Assembly: GCA_964609695.1 (NCBI GenBank)
Contig: CAZSSP010000007.1
Coordinates: forward strand, 1-64,000
DNA: 64,000 bases
Direction: 5' to 3'
Source of the DNA: JAGNHS01 sp964609695
GTDB taxonomy: Bacteria; Bdellovibrionota; UBA2428
Positions 33,202-42,517 of the stretch are shown here, piece after piece. The translations under genes were made by a program, and so were the position numbers. The notes under the pieces are model-generated. The model was not told the origin of the DNA, searched no databases, and saw only the letters and a program-made list of their open reading frames with translations. Each line of letters begins with the position of its first letter. Within the stretch, counting starts at the first letter, position 1.

Positions 33202-34623
33202 TTAAAACCTCTTAAGATTTAAAACGGTTTCTAACATGGAGTCGGCCACTTGAATGACCTTGGCACTAGCATCAAAGGCTTTTTGAAATCTCACCATATT
33301 CAAAGCTTCTTCATCGAGAGAAACGCCTGACTCTTGCTCTCTTAAATTTTCAATTTGAGTCAGAATGCCTTTTTGATTTTGGAGAGTTTCCTCAGCACCA
33401 CGAGATTCAATACCAATTTTTGCAATCATCTGGCCTGCAAAATCAGCAAAGGAACTTTCGCCATTAATCACTTTACTATTTTCCAAATCAGCTAACTTTA
33501 ACAATGCCCTGTTATCGCCGGGAGCATTTCGAGTCATTCCAGCCGCGAGCATCCCAGGACTTCTCATCAATTCATCTGTAACTGCAATTTTGGAAGCAGC
33601 TTTTTTTTCAGCACCACCCACATCAAAAATATTTCCACCTGCTTGTCCATTAAGAGTAAAACCACTTTGATGAAGGTCATTAACTTCTTTTGAAAAGTTA
33701 AAAGCTAAAGCATCTAAATTCTTTGCAACACCTGCTAAAGTTTCATCGCGAGCCTTTAAATAGGCACCCAATTCTCCACCCTTAACGAAATCAGAAACCA
33801 CAGTGACCGATTCCCCGGTCGAACTCTTGAGCGCCACTTGCATAGCCCCTTCGAAATAACCTCCAGGAGTCGTGTTTCTTACGGCACTCACTTTATAAGC
33901 ATCTACTCCAGACACCAAATCACCCATACGGCCAGAACTCACGGTGATACTTCCGTTATCGTTTTCCATGACATTGATGTCGACTAATGAGCTGAGTTCT
34001 TTAAGATTCAAATCGCGCATATCTTTTTCATCGTTGGCAATGCCCTGAGTCCCTTCAATCGTTTGAATCTGACGATTGAGATCGGCAATGCGTTGAGAGA
34101 GCGAATTAATTTTATCAACAGTCACAGCGATACGACCATCTATGTCGTTTCTAATTCCCTCAAGAGACCCTTGTATTGAGCGAAACTTTGTAGATAGCGT
34201 TTTCGCACTTTCCACAACTCCAGCTCGCATGGCCGTTGAATTAGGTTGCGAAGAAAGATTTCTAACATCATTAAAAAAATCACTGAAAGATTTATTCAAA
34301 CCTTTTTCTGCATCATCCACAAAAATATCTTCTATCTGATGCAAAACACCACTGTAGTTTTCTGATTTACCAACCTGAGAATTAAGAGCTTCTAGTCTTC
34401 GAGCTACAAAAGTAGAGCTGGCTCTAGTCACAGCATTAACGTTAACGCCATTCCCCACTCTAACTTTACCCAGTCCATAAGGAGCTCGCGCCTCCATCTC
34501 AACTCGCTGACGAGAATATCCCTCTGTGTTCGCATTAGAAATATTATGTGAAGTGACGGCAAGAGCTTTTTGATTGGCTCCCAAAGAGGCTTTACTTTGA
34601 TCGAATATTTGATTGATTGACAT
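33202..34623 (-). CDS. flgK: Flagellar hook-associated protein 1
   Basis: A 473-residue protein forming the first hook-filament junction. The rod-type N-terminus (LGANQKALAVTSHNISNANT, then EGYSRQRV) and the C-terminal segment (VSLDEEALNMVRFQKAFDA, then SAKVIQVADSM) are diagnostic. Length is at the short end for the family. It begins immediately after flgN stops and is followed by flgL. Confidence 0.95.
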   Translation of the reverse strand: MSINQIFDQSKASLGANQKALAVTSHNISNANTEGYSRQRVEMEARAPYGLGKVRVGNGVNVNAVTRASSTFVARRLEALNSQVGKSENYSGVLHQIEDIFVDDAEKGLNKSFSDFFNDVRNLSSQPNSTAMRAGVVESAKTLSTKFRSIQGSLEGIRNDIDGRIAVTVDKINSLSQRIADLNRQIQTIEGTQGIANDEKDMRDLNLKELSSLVDINVMENDNGSITVSSGRMGDLVSGVDAYKVSAVRNTTPGGYFEGAMQVALKSSTGESVTVVSDFVKGGELGAYLKARDETLAGVAKNLDALAFNFSKEVNDLHQSGFTLNGQAGGNIFDVGGAEKKAASKIAVTDELMRSPGMLAAGMTRNAPGDNRALLKLADLENSKVINGESSFADFAGQMIAKIGIESRGAEETLQNQKGILTQIENLREQESGVSLDEEALNMVRFQKAFDASAKVIQVADSMLETVLNLKRF

Positions 34624-35166
34624 CTATAGTCTCTTTTCCATAAGAGAACCGCCTGCGGACTTAGAATCTTTAACTTTACCTTTACCCGTATAAACTTGGG
34701 ACTGCTCACGAACTCTGACAGGCTCACGGACTCCACGAATAGCTTCACTCAAATGAGAGGCAATCTGCCTAAGGTTGTCGACACTCGCCTCTATGAACTC
34801 TTTGTTAGACTCCACTTTTCGAGTCACTAAAGAAATCACTAAAGCCAAATCATTTCTCAACTGAGAAAGTCTTTTAGCCTCTAAGGGAATTTGTTCTTTA
34901 AGCTCATCAATTAAAACGCGAAGGCTGATATCATCGGCTTTGCGATTCATGATAATGGCGAACTGATCTTGAATTCGAAGTCGATCTTGATCGAGTGCTT
35001 TTATTACAGATAAAATTTCATCTTTTTCTCGGAGCAAAGTTAAAATTAAATTAAAATCAAAAGAGATGAGAGCTTCGCGCTCACGATCTAACAATTCAAT
35101 CACACGACCATACAAAACCTGCATTCTTTCCAAAAGCAGAATCAGATTTTGTATTTTTTGTAACAT
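34624..35166 (-). CDS. flgN: FlgN-family flagellar export chaperone
   Basis: A 180-residue helical protein with long amphipathic helices (LILLLERMQVLYGRVIELL, LLREKDEILSVIKALDQDRL). These features and its place between flgM and flgK identify it as the chaperone that holds FlgK and FlgL for export. The sequence family is weakly conserved, so the call rests partly on synteny. The basic C-terminal tail (VYTGKGKVKDSKSAGG) is probably disordered. Confidence 0.82.
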   Translation of the reverse strand: MLQKIQNLILLLERMQVLYGRVIELLDREREALISFDFNLILTLLREKDEILSVIKALDQDRLRIQDQFAIIMNRKADDISLRVLIDELKEQIPLEAKRLSQLRNDLALVISLVTRKVESNKEFIEASVDNLRQIASHLSEAIRGVREPVRVREQSQVYTGKGKVKDSKSAGGSLMEKRL

Positions 35167-35187
35167 GGTCCCCCACCATTCACATTA

Positions 35188-35514
35188 TTATTTGCGACTG
35201 AGTACTTCGTTCTCCAATGAATCTTGAATCATTCTGTCGGCCACTTTATCTGCATCCACTTTGTATTCACCTTTTTGAATTTGTGCTTTGAGTGCCGCCA
35301 CTTTATCCTTGCGAACATCAGGCGAATTTTTTACAGAGCGCACGCCTTCAGATAAAAGACTTGCGTTGTCGGACCATTTTACTCTTTGAGCTACTGACTG
35401 TTTGGCTTCAGAAAGGTTTTCTAAATTTTCCTTTTTCTTTGCGGAATCCGCACTGTCGGTGCCTTTGATTGTGCTTTCACGAATTTTATCGGCTGACACT
35501 TTAGAGATATCCAT
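35188..35514 (-). CDS. flgM: Anti-sigma-28 factor FlgM
   Basis: A 108-residue, largely disordered, charged protein. The C-terminal half (VKWSDNASLLSEGVRSVKNS, then VAALKAQIQKGEYKVDADKVADRM) matches the FlgM sigma-binding region, including the IQKGEYKVDADKVA signature. In known systems FlgM holds FliA inactive until the hook is complete and FlgM is exported. A fliA gene is not in the window. Confidence 0.9.
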   Translation of the reverse strand: MDISKVSADKIRESTIKGTDSADSAKKKENLENLSEAKQSVAQRVKWSDNASLLSEGVRSVKNSPDVRKDKVAALKAQIQKGEYKVDADKVADRMIQDSLENEVLSRK

Positions 35515-35534
35515 AAACCCTCCTGGTTATGTTC

Positions 35535-36086
35535 TTATTGTAACAAAGCTCCCTTGGGAACTCCACCTTTTCCTTCGAGCTGACGGACCACTAAATCCTT
35601 TATTCCGATTGGATTTTGACGGGCGATTTGCTCTAAAAAGGCTTGATCCCTCATAGATTCAAATATTTTCTCAGCATTAGATTTCCTAAAAAGATTTGAA
35701 GCACTCTCATTCATAGAGTCCCCAGACATTTTCATTTGACTATAAAGTTGTTGAAGAAAAATAGATTCGAAAGCCGAACCGATTTTTTCATATTGCTGCT
35801 GACGAGTGAGTGATTGCGGACTCTCCTGAGCTCTAAGGTTTCCCACTAGAGTCAGGATGAAAATTAAAGATTGGATCGAGGAGTTCCCGGCTATACGACA
35901 CATCATGTGTCTAAAGAGCCCAAATCTTTCAAAGACCTTACGTTTTCTCGTCCCCTGGGAGGAATTCAACAAACGCGATTCAAGAAATTCCATCCTAGAA
36001 TTTCCGCATCGAAGAACCCCTCGATCCTGCCACGACACACTCGAAGTGTGCTTAAGCCAATGTCCCAATAGAAGAACACCATTCAC
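35535..36086 (-). CDS. flgJ: FlgJ-like rod-binding protein
   Basis: The C-terminal half is the rod-binding domain of FlgJ (AFESIFLQQLYSQMKMSGDS, then FESMRDQAFLEQIARQNPIG). The muramidase domain of enterobacterial FlgJ is absent, as in many non-enteric bacteria. The first 60 residues are unlike other rod-binding proteins. GGAG lies eight bases before the GTG at 36086, which overlaps the flgI stop by one base and supports this start. However, a downstream ATG pair (35906/35903) would begin at MMCRIAGNSSIQSLIFILT, a signal-peptide-like segment. The true start is unresolved. Confidence 0.8.
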   Translation of the reverse strand: MNGVLLLGHWLKHTSSVSWQDRGVLRCGNSRMEFLESRLLNSSQGTRKRKVFERFGLFRHMMCRIAGNSSIQSLIFILTLVGNLRAQESPQSLTRQQQYEKIGSAFESIFLQQLYSQMKMSGDSMNESASNLFRKSNAEKIFESMRDQAFLEQIARQNPIGIKDLVVRQLEGKGGVPKGALLQ

Positions 36087-37207
36087 TATAAAATCTCCAA
36101 CTCGGCCTGCAGAGCGCCTTGTGCTTTTAGCGCTTGCAAAATTCCGATGAGATCTCTCGGTGTCACTCCTAGAGTGTTCAACCCACGTACAACATCCCCG
36201 AGGCTTGCTCCCTCAGGTACAGTTAAAAGTTTATCACCAGGCTCATTTATTTTAATAGTAGTTTCGTTGACAGTTGTTTTTTCTGTTGCCAACAAAGATT
36301 TGTCGGGCACAGGACCTGACTCAGGAGCAACAGCTACTGGTTTTTCTTCAACTTTTTCCTGGCTCTTAATTTCAAGTGTCAAATTTCCGTGCGCAATGGC
36401 CACTGTCGATATTCTTACAGTGTCACCCACAACAATAGTTCCAGTTCTTTCATTGATAACAATTCTTGCAGCATTATCTTTTTCGATATCAATTCGCTCT
36501 ATTCTTGCCATGAGATCGACCACCGAGCCTTCAAAATCATAGGGAACTAGAACATCAACAGTAGCCGCATCACGTGAACGAGCATAAATTCCACCGAGTT
36601 CTTTATTAATAGAACGGCTCACTCGAGCAGCTGTTGTAAAATCTGGATTGTGCAAACTTAAGCGAATGGCACTTCGATCTGAAAAATCTTGATTCACTTC
36701 TTTTTCAATTAAAGCCCCATCTGGGACACGTCCGATAGTGGGATGATTTTTTGAAGTTGAAGATCCACCCCCACTTCCCTCAAAACCTCCAACGGACATT
36801 GGGCCCTGAGCTACGGCATAAACTTTTTTATCAGTAGCTCTTAAAGGAGTGACCAAAAGAGTTCCACCTTGAAGAGATTTAGCATCGCCAATACTCGAAA
36901 CAATCACATCTATGCGCCCACCCACTCTAGAGAAGGGAGGCAAATCAGCCGTCACCACAACCGCGGCTACGTTTTTGGAATAAGTAAGATCCTGCTTAAC
37001 GTCGACTCCCATTTGCCTCAACATTTGAGACATAGACATACCTGTGTATTCAACTTTGGAATCGCCCGTGCCCTTCAAACCCACAACAAGTCCATATCCA
37101 ACGAGCTGGTTTTCTCTCATGCCCTTAACGCTCACAACATCCTTAAGTCTTAGACACCAGGCCTGTGAAATTAAGGTTAATGATAAAAGAATTCCTATTC
37201 GCCTCAT
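36086..37207 (-). CDS. flgI: Flagellar P-ring protein
   Basis: A 373-residue periplasmic protein of the flagellar bushing. A signal peptide (about 1-18) precedes the family start LRLKDVVSVKGMRENQLVGY. LVVGLKGTGD and the C-terminal LNTLGVTPRDLIGILQALK are also diagnostic. A Pro/Glu/Val/Lys-rich stretch around 290-320 looks like a flexible insertion. It overlaps flgH by four bases. Confidence 0.96.
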   Translation of the reverse strand: MRRIGILLSLTLISQAWCLRLKDVVSVKGMRENQLVGYGLVVGLKGTGDSKVEYTGMSMSQMLRQMGVDVKQDLTYSKNVAAVVVTADLPPFSRVGGRIDVIVSSIGDAKSLQGGTLLVTPLRATDKKVYAVAQGPMSVGGFEGSGGGSSTSKNHPTIGRVPDGALIEKEVNQDFSDRSAIRLSLHNPDFTTAARVSRSINKELGGIYARSRDAATVDVLVPYDFEGSVVDLMARIERIDIEKDNAARIVINERTGTIVVGDTVRISTVAIAHGNLTLEIKSQEKVEEKPVAVAPESGPVPDKSLLATEKTTVNETTIKINEPGDKLLTVPEGASLGDVVRGLNTLGVTPRDLIGILQALKAQGALQAELEIL

Positions 37208-38010
37208 TTCACAATCTCCAGCTTCGATTCAAACACCATATTGGATGACACAATACTCGTTGGACCAATATCTTCATCTCTTACAATTCCTTCAAGCTTC
37301 AGTTTGTAAGGAGAATTTCGTATATATATTTTTCGAGCACCCTGAACAAAAAACGTGTTTCTTGGTCCATATGCGGTGATTCTAACGGCAACATTCTCGA
37401 CATCGATGGCTTTTGCTTTTCCATCAATCGAACTCACTGTACGATTTTTAACTTCTTCAGATACAGCATCGCCCACAGCAGCATTGCCCAAAGCTTTAGT
37501 GACCTTTTCTTTAACTTTATTTTTAGCTGATTTTCCTGCTTCATCAGCTAGAACTTGGTTCAAAGTTGTTCGTCCTAAAACTTCGTCCACCTTTTCATTC
37601 ATTGTGGTGCTCACGTCAGACTCAAGTTTTACAATGATAATATCGCCTAACTTATGAAGAAGATTTTTTGAAAATAGAAAGCCATCTTGACTATCGGGAT
37701 TCCACAATGAACCTTCGTTATCAGCTTGAGTTCCATACCAAGGGTTAGCGTTTCTTCTAAAACCATAAGAAGATTTTTGATTATAATGTTGTTGACCAGA
37801 CATGAGTTCATTTTGAGTTAAATCCGGACCCGCAGACTCTGTGTCGGGATTGACATTAGCACCACTTCTATTTTCTATTGACAATTCTTGTGTTGAAGCA
37901 GGGCTCCGACTACCGCCTTGAGATTCGTTACCCATCATCGCATCTCTCCAACTTTTCACAGTTGAAGCACAACTGGCCAGTAAAAATAAAAAGACTAAGC
38001 GCGATTTCAC
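37204..38010 (-). CDS. flgH: Flagellar L-ring lipoprotein
   Basis: A 268-residue outer-membrane L-ring subunit. The lipobox LASC places the lipidated cysteine at residue 14. The domain from about 95 (SLWNPDSQDGFLFSKNLLHK, then LGDIIIVKLE) to the C-terminus (IVRDEDIGPTSIVSSNMV) matches FlgH. A Ser/Asn-rich segment between residues 25 and 85 is longer than usual. Lipidation would depend on lgt at the other end of the window. It overlaps flgA and flgI by four bases. Confidence 0.95.
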   Translation of the reverse strand: MKSRLVFLFLLASCASTVKSWRDAMMGNESQGGSRSPASTQELSIENRSGANVNPDTESAGPDLTQNELMSGQQHYNQKSSYGFRRNANPWYGTQADNEGSLWNPDSQDGFLFSKNLLHKLGDIIIVKLESDVSTTMNEKVDEVLGRTTLNQVLADEAGKSAKNKVKEKVTKALGNAAVGDAVSEEVKNRTVSSIDGKAKAIDVENVAVRITAYGPRNTFFVQGARKIYIRNSPYKLKLEGIVRDEDIGPTSIVSSNMVFESKLEIVK

Positions 38011-38759
38011 AATCTCACCTCAACCATTCTCTGCCCAGTAATGGTGGCTCTAATTTTTTTCTTAGTCTCTGGCTGAACCAAAGAAATTATTTCGCCCACT
38101 CTTCCGGATTCTTGAGCTTGTACGCGAGAACGAATCATCACACCAGGACCCGAATGAATAGTTAAATCGACAAACTCACCAGGACGAACATCAAATGGAT
38201 TTTCTAACAACAAAGCAAAAACGGGCTGACCGGCATTGATCATTTGACGAGTGCGCTTACCAATAAGATCTTCCAAAGCTTGTGCCATCGTTCCTGCACT
38301 CATCTGCTTCCACGCCATACGCGAGAGCGTTAAGTCACTTTCTTTAATAGTGGAATCTGATGACAAGCCACTTTTGGCTACATAAGTCGGACCAATCACA
38401 CTTAAAAGCATCTGAACTTTAGAATCAAAAGAACCTTTTTCAGAATTAATTAAAATAGGCAGCGTACAAAGCCCCGAAAACCTACGAGCCGTAGCCTGTT
38501 CGAGATCGAGGACTTCAACATTTTTAATTTTTCCCATCTTGCCCATATCAACGCCCATTCCCAACAAATTAAAATTGGAAATTTCAATTTCAAACAAATC
38601 GGGACTCAGATGCATTTTCTTTGCTAAAATTTTTTGAATAGAATCTTTAACCATAGATTCCATAGATGAAGTTTCTGTTTTTTTAACGGCAGCTTCAATA
38701 TAAAAACCGACAACAAGATTCAAAATCAATAGCAGTCTAAACATCTTCAATATCCTCAT
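38007..38759 (-). CDS. flgA: Flagellar P-ring assembly chaperone FlgA
   Basis: A 250-residue periplasmic protein with a signal peptide (about 1-23) and a C-terminal SAF-type domain (VAKSGLSSDSTIKESDLTLS, NAGQPVFALLLENPFDVRPG, GRVGEIISLVQ). FlgA helps FlgI polymerise into the P-ring around the rod. Its location between flgG and flgH fits that function. Four-base overlaps couple it to both. Confidence 0.92.
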   Translation of the reverse strand: MRILKMFRLLLILNLVVGFYIEAAVKKTETSSMESMVKDSIQKILAKKMHLSPDLFEIEISNFNLLGMGVDMGKMGKIKNVEVLDLEQATARRFSGLCTLPILINSEKGSFDSKVQMLLSVIGPTYVAKSGLSSDSTIKESDLTLSRMAWKQMSAGTMAQALEDLIGKRTRQMINAGQPVFALLLENPFDVRPGEFVDLTIHSGPGVMIRSRVQAQESGRVGEIISLVQPETKKKIRATITGQRMVEVRL

Positions 38760-39538
38760 TTTATCTGACTCAACGTGCTCAACATTTGATCGGTAGTTTG
38801 AATAACTTTAGAGTTCATTTCAAAAAGTCTTTGCGAACGTATCAAATCCGTCATTTCAGCAACTGAATTCACATTCGATGCTTCAAGAAATTTTTGTTCA
38901 AGCCGTCCAAAACCTTGATCGCCCGGATTTCCTGTGACGGCTTCACCACTGGCTGGAGTTTGTAAAAACAAACTCCCACCATCGGCTTGTAAACCAGCTG
39001 GATTTATAAAATTAGTCAGCTGAATTTGACCCAATTGTTGACTTTCATTGCTATTAAGAGAAACCGTCACAGTGCCATCGCCCGCAATTTGAATGGCCCG
39101 AACTCCAGGAGGAATTGTAATTTCAGGAACTAAAGGCAAACCTTGTCCATTAACAAGCTTTCCTTCGGCATCTAATTTAAAACTTCCATCGCGAGTGTAG
39201 GCAATTTCTCCACTTGGTTTTTGAATTGTAAAAAATCCTTCACCACCCACTAAGACATCAAGCTCACGACCGGTAGGTCGAGCCGCCCCCATAGAATGTT
39301 CACGAGAACTACCCACAGCCTTCACTCCCAAACCCACTTGAACACCTGTTGGATTAATCGTTGTGCTTGAAGTCGCAGAACCTGGATCTTTTTCATTTTG
39401 ATAGAGAAGATCCTGAAATTCCGCTCGACTTCTCTTGAACGCAGTTGTGTCTGAGTTTGCAATATTGTTGGCAATCACTTCAGACTGTAAGGCCTGAGCG
39501 GTCATGCCTGTTGCTGCTGTATTGAGAGCCTTAAACAT
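38756..39538 (-). CDS. flgG: Flagellar distal rod protein
   Basis: This 260-residue protein forms the distal rod. It has the axial-protein N-terminus (LNTAATGMTAQALQSEVIAN, then NIANSDTTAFKR), the GGEGFFTIQ core motif and the C-terminal EASNVNSVAEMTDLIRSQRL. Length is exactly that of typical FlgG. It follows flgF by 11 bases and overlaps flgA by four. Confidence 0.96.
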   Translation of the reverse strand: MFKALNTAATGMTAQALQSEVIANNIANSDTTAFKRSRAEFQDLLYQNEKDPGSATSSTTINPTGVQVGLGVKAVGSSREHSMGAARPTGRELDVLVGGEGFFTIQKPSGEIAYTRDGSFKLDAEGKLVNGQGLPLVPEITIPPGVRAIQIAGDGTVTVSLNSNESQQLGQIQLTNFINPAGLQADGGSLFLQTPASGEAVTGNPGDQGFGRLEQKFLEASNVNSVAEMTDLIRSQRLFEMNSKVIQTTDQMLSTLSQIK

Positions 39539-39549
39539 AAATTAGTCCC

Positions 39550-40464
39550 CTAAAACTTTCCAATCTCCGAAGCACTCATCTGGAGATTTCCAAAGGTCTG
39601 CATTAATTTTGCGTTTTGTTCATAAAGTCTTTGAGCCTCAACCATTTTGCTCATTTCCTTAACTGGATTTACATTCGAAGCTTCAAGCATTCCCTGAATC
39701 ACTCGAGGAGGAATTTGAGTTGGGCCCAAAGGATTTTTATTGGTAGCTGTTCCCCCAGCAGAATTTTGATTGGCATTTCCAGTAGCCGCAGGAGCTGCAG
39801 CCGCTGTCCTTGCAGCCCCAGCTCTTAGAAGTGCAGATTCTGGCGCTTCAAATAAACCCTGCCCTTTTTTAACGAGCATTTTAGGATCTTGAACTTGCAC
39901 AAGTGAAATTGAACCCAATTGAGCACCACCTAATTCAGCGGAGCCATAAATGTTTCCTTGCTGATCAATATTCACTCTAGAAGTTCCAATTGAAATAGCT
40001 CGAGATTTAGGATCAGCACTCGCCTGTCCTGGACCCAAAACTAAAAAGCCATCGCGAGTGACTAAGCGCCCTTGCGCGTCAATAGCCATGTTTCCCGATC
40101 GTGTTAAACGCAAACCATCAGGAGCTGCGACTTCAAAAAATCCATTTCCATCTATCGCCAAATCTAGAGGATTGCCCGTTGTCTTCAAACTTCCAGGGCG
40201 CAAATCAGTATAATCTGAACCATAAAGCGCCACTTTGTTTTCGTTTCCAGCCTTCGAGAGCAATTCACTTGAAGTGGGAATTCGATCGGGGATATCCGGC
40301 AAAGAAAGGTCACGATGATGCTTGCCCTGTAATTCGGCTTCGAAAATGAGCTCATCGGATTTGAAACCGGCAGTATCAGCGTTGGCCAAATTATTAGCAA
40401 TACGCTCTACCTGTTTACTCTGCGCAAGTGCGCCCGACAAAGCTGTGACGAGTCCGGCATCCAT
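39550..40464 (-). CDS. flgF: Flagellar proximal rod protein FlgF-type
   Basis: This 304-residue FlgF/FlgG-family rod protein is the first gene of the flagellar operon. It carries the axial N-terminus (VERIANNLANADTAGFKSDE), IDGNGFFEV and the C-terminal EASNVNPVKEMSKMVEAQRL. An Ala/Asn-rich insertion lies at about 235-265. The frame is open 17 codons further upstream, but that region contains the sigma-54 promoter. GGGGG five bases before the ATG at 40464 fixes the start. Identity as FlgF rather than a second FlgG rests on gene order. Confidence 0.9.
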   Translation of the reverse strand: MDAGLVTALSGALAQSKQVERIANNLANADTAGFKSDELIFEAELQGKHHRDLSLPDIPDRIPTSSELLSKAGNENKVALYGSDYTDLRPGSLKTTGNPLDLAIDGNGFFEVAAPDGLRLTRSGNMAIDAQGRLVTRDGFLVLGPGQASADPKSRAISIGTSRVNIDQQGNIYGSAELGGAQLGSISLVQVQDPKMLVKKGQGLFEAPESALLRAGAARTAAAAPAATGNANQNSAGGTATNKNPLGPTQIPPRVIQGMLEASNVNPVKEMSKMVEAQRLYEQNAKLMQTFGNLQMSASEIGKF

Positions 40465-40484
40465 TTGACCCCCTAACAAGTATT

Positions 40485-40501
40485 GTGCAACGGATATGCC
40501 A
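40485..40501 (-). promoter_or_regulatory. Sigma-54 (-24/-12) promoter of the flagellar operon
   Basis: On the minus strand the sequence TGGCATATCCGTTGCAC matches the RpoN consensus TGGCAC-N5-TTGCW, with GG and GC exactly ten bases apart. Transcription should start about 12 bases on, near 40475, giving a leader of about 11 bases that contains the flgF ribosome-binding site. An RpoN activator would be needed; none is in the window. Confidence 0.85.
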
Positions 40502-40616
40502 TTTCTTTGTGTCAAAAATACCTAAACTAAAATGACGTCAAAATGAATCCTTAGCGAAATGAGCTCTGCGCCATCAAAGAAGTGACGTTAGATTGTCGTC
40601 ATGTTAAAAAGTTTAC

Positions 40617-41507
40617 ATGATGTCACCACAAGTTTTAGACGGAAAATTGGCGTCACAAAATCTTCTCAACAGATTAGCGAACGCTACAAAAACTTGGCCT
40701 AGCAAGGCTCATTTAAAAATCATTCAGGTGGGAGAAAACAAAGCCTCTACCAGTTATATTCGACAAAAAGAAAAAGCTGCCGGACAAAGTGAATTGCGAT
40801 TCACTCACGAAAAACTTCCTCGCCATACAAGTCTAAAAGAAATCCAACGAGTCATCGAAAAAAACAATCTCGACGATGACGTCAGCGCCTTTATGCTTCA
40901 ACTTCCGCTAGATTCCGATCAGAATCCACAGCCCACTGACATTCAAAAACTTTTAGAAAGTATTTCACCCGACAAAGATGCCGATGGTTTGCATACAAAC
41001 AACTTAGGAAAACTTTTCGCCGGTGAAAGCACACACACGAATTGGCAAGCTCCACTCCCCGCGACAGCCCTAGGCATTATGAGACTTCTAGAACATTACC
41101 ATTTAGACCCACAAGCCAAAGACGCAGTCGTTATCGGTCGCTCTCGACTTGTAGGCGCACCTACAGCCACATTACTCACTCACGCAGGTGCCACAGTAAC
41201 GCTATGTCATCGGGCCACTAAATTTCTCAATGAAAAAACCAAAACAGCTGAAATACTAATAGTTGCAGCCGGCATTAAACACATTGTGGGTGTTGAGCAC
41301 ATTCGGCCAGGCGCCATTATTGTCGACGTAGGCATTCATGTCGGACCCGATGGAAAACTCAGTGGCGACGTAAAACCAGAAGCTCAAAGCTACTCATCTT
41401 TTTATTCGCCAGTACCCGGTGGAGTTGGCCCCATGACCGTGGCCTGTCTTATTGAAAATACTGTGCGCTTGTTTGCTAAAAAAAATAATTTCGAACTGAA
41501 AATATGA
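40617..41507 (+). CDS. folD: Methylenetetrahydrofolate dehydrogenase/cyclohydrolase
   Basis: A 296-residue bifunctional enzyme that converts 5,10-methylene-THF to 10-formyl-THF through NADP-linked oxidation and hydrolysis. TSYIRQKEKAAG carries the catalytic lysine, and VIGRSRLVGAPTATLL and PVPGGVGPMTVACLIENT are the family signatures. Two adjacent ATG codons start the gene. No Shine-Dalgarno is visible; a TAAAAA hexamer ends six bases before the first ATG. Its stop overlaps the ABC transporter ATPase start by four bases. It is functionally linked to the glycine cleavage operon elsewhere in the window. Confidence 0.95.
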   Translation: MMSPQVLDGKLASQNLLNRLANATKTWPSKAHLKIIQVGENKASTSYIRQKEKAAGQSELRFTHEKLPRHTSLKEIQRVIEKNNLDDDVSAFMLQLPLDSDQNPQPTDIQKLLESISPDKDADGLHTNNLGKLFAGESTHTNWQAPLPATALGIMRLLEHYHLDPQAKDAVVIGRSRLVGAPTATLLTHAGATVTLCHRATKFLNEKTKTAEILIVAAGIKHIVGVEHIRPGAIIVDVGIHVGPDGKLSGDVKPEAQSYSSFYSPVPGGVGPMTVACLIENTVRLFAKKNNFELKI

Positions 41508-42517
41508 ACTACGTTATTGAAACCGAAAATCTCTCAAGAGTTTATCAAAGCTACAAAAAGCCAGAAGGCCTTAAAGCTTCTATTAAAGGTTTTTTCAATC
41601 GCGAATACGAAGTGAGAACTGCGCTCAAAGCCACCAACATTAAACTCGAACGGGGACAAATTGTAGGTTTAGTCGGATCCAATGGCGCAGGAAAAACCAC
41701 TCTTCTCAAACTTTTGTCCGGACTGATTTACCCATCAAGCGGTACAGCTCGAGTTTTGGGTTTTGAACCCTGGAAAAGACAATCTCAATATTTAAAAAAA
41801 ATCAGTTTACTTTTAGGACAAAAAAATCAACTTTGGTGGGATCTCCCAGCAGCCGACAGCTATGATCTACTCTCTACAATATATGAACTCGACAAAGGAG
41901 CTGCAAAAAAAAGAGTTAAAATGTTATCGGAAATGCTCGATTGCGCCCACCTTCTCCACGTTCAACTCCGAAGATTATCCCTTGGCGAGAGAATGAAAAT
42001 GGAAATAATAGGCTCACTACTTCATGAGCCCGAAATCCTTTTCTTAGATGAACCCACCATTGGACTCGACATTGTTGCACAAACTAAAATTAGAGAATTT
42101 TTAGCTGATTACGTTAGAGATCGTGCTCCCACAATTATTCTAACCTCACACTACATGGATGACATCTCTAGACTCGCCAAAAGACTCTTGCTCATTAGTC
42201 GTGGCGAAATTGTTTATGATGGTGGTGTTCAACAATTTGTTAAACAAGTAGAAACTCGACAAAAAATTATTATCAGCACCGAAAAGGCACTCCAACATCC
42301 GATTCAATTAGACAATGGCCATGAGCTCGCCGCTGGACAAACTTATTTTAGCACCGACGTAGCCCCTCACGAAGTTGGAAAACTACTTCCCAAAATTTTA
42401 GAACAAAGTTCCATACGTGAAATTAAAACGGAGGACATGGATTTTGAAGACGTCATTCGTCGCTTTCTTGAAAAAGATCAGCGCCGCATCCAAACTAGCC
42501 ATACTGAGTCAGTTTGA
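41504..42517 (+). CDS. ABC transporter ATP-binding protein (ABC-2 exporter)
   Basis: A 337-residue ATPase with Walker A LVGSNGAGKTT (about residues 54-64), the signature RLSLGERMKME, Walker B EILFLDEPTIGLDI and an H-loop TSHYMDD. A C-terminal extension follows. The combination of this ATPase with two following permeases of the ABC-2 six-helix type is characteristic of the uncharacterised exporter family COG4586-COG4587-COG3694. The substrate is unknown. It is coupled to folD by a four-base overlap, a link with no obvious functional meaning. Confidence 0.9.
   Translation: MNYVIETENLSRVYQSYKKPEGLKASIKGFFNREYEVRTALKATNIKLERGQIVGLVGSNGAGKTTLLKLLSGLIYPSSGTARVLGFEPWKRQSQYLKKISLLLGQKNQLWWDLPAADSYDLLSTIYELDKGAAKKRVKMLSEMLDCAHLLHVQLRRLSLGERMKMEIIGSLLHEPEILFLDEPTIGLDIVAQTKIREFLADYVRDRAPTIILTSHYMDDISRLAKRLLLISRGEIVYDGGVQQFVKQVETRQKIIISTEKALQHPIQLDNGHELAAGQTYFSTDVAPHEVGKLLPKILEQSSIREIKTEDMDFEDVIRRFLEKDQRRIQTSHTESV

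Noticed and set aside
36147..36542. A 131-codon plus-strand frame antisense to flgI
   Set aside because: It lies entirely within the well-supported flgI gene, has no ribosome-binding site, and its composition follows from flgI codons.
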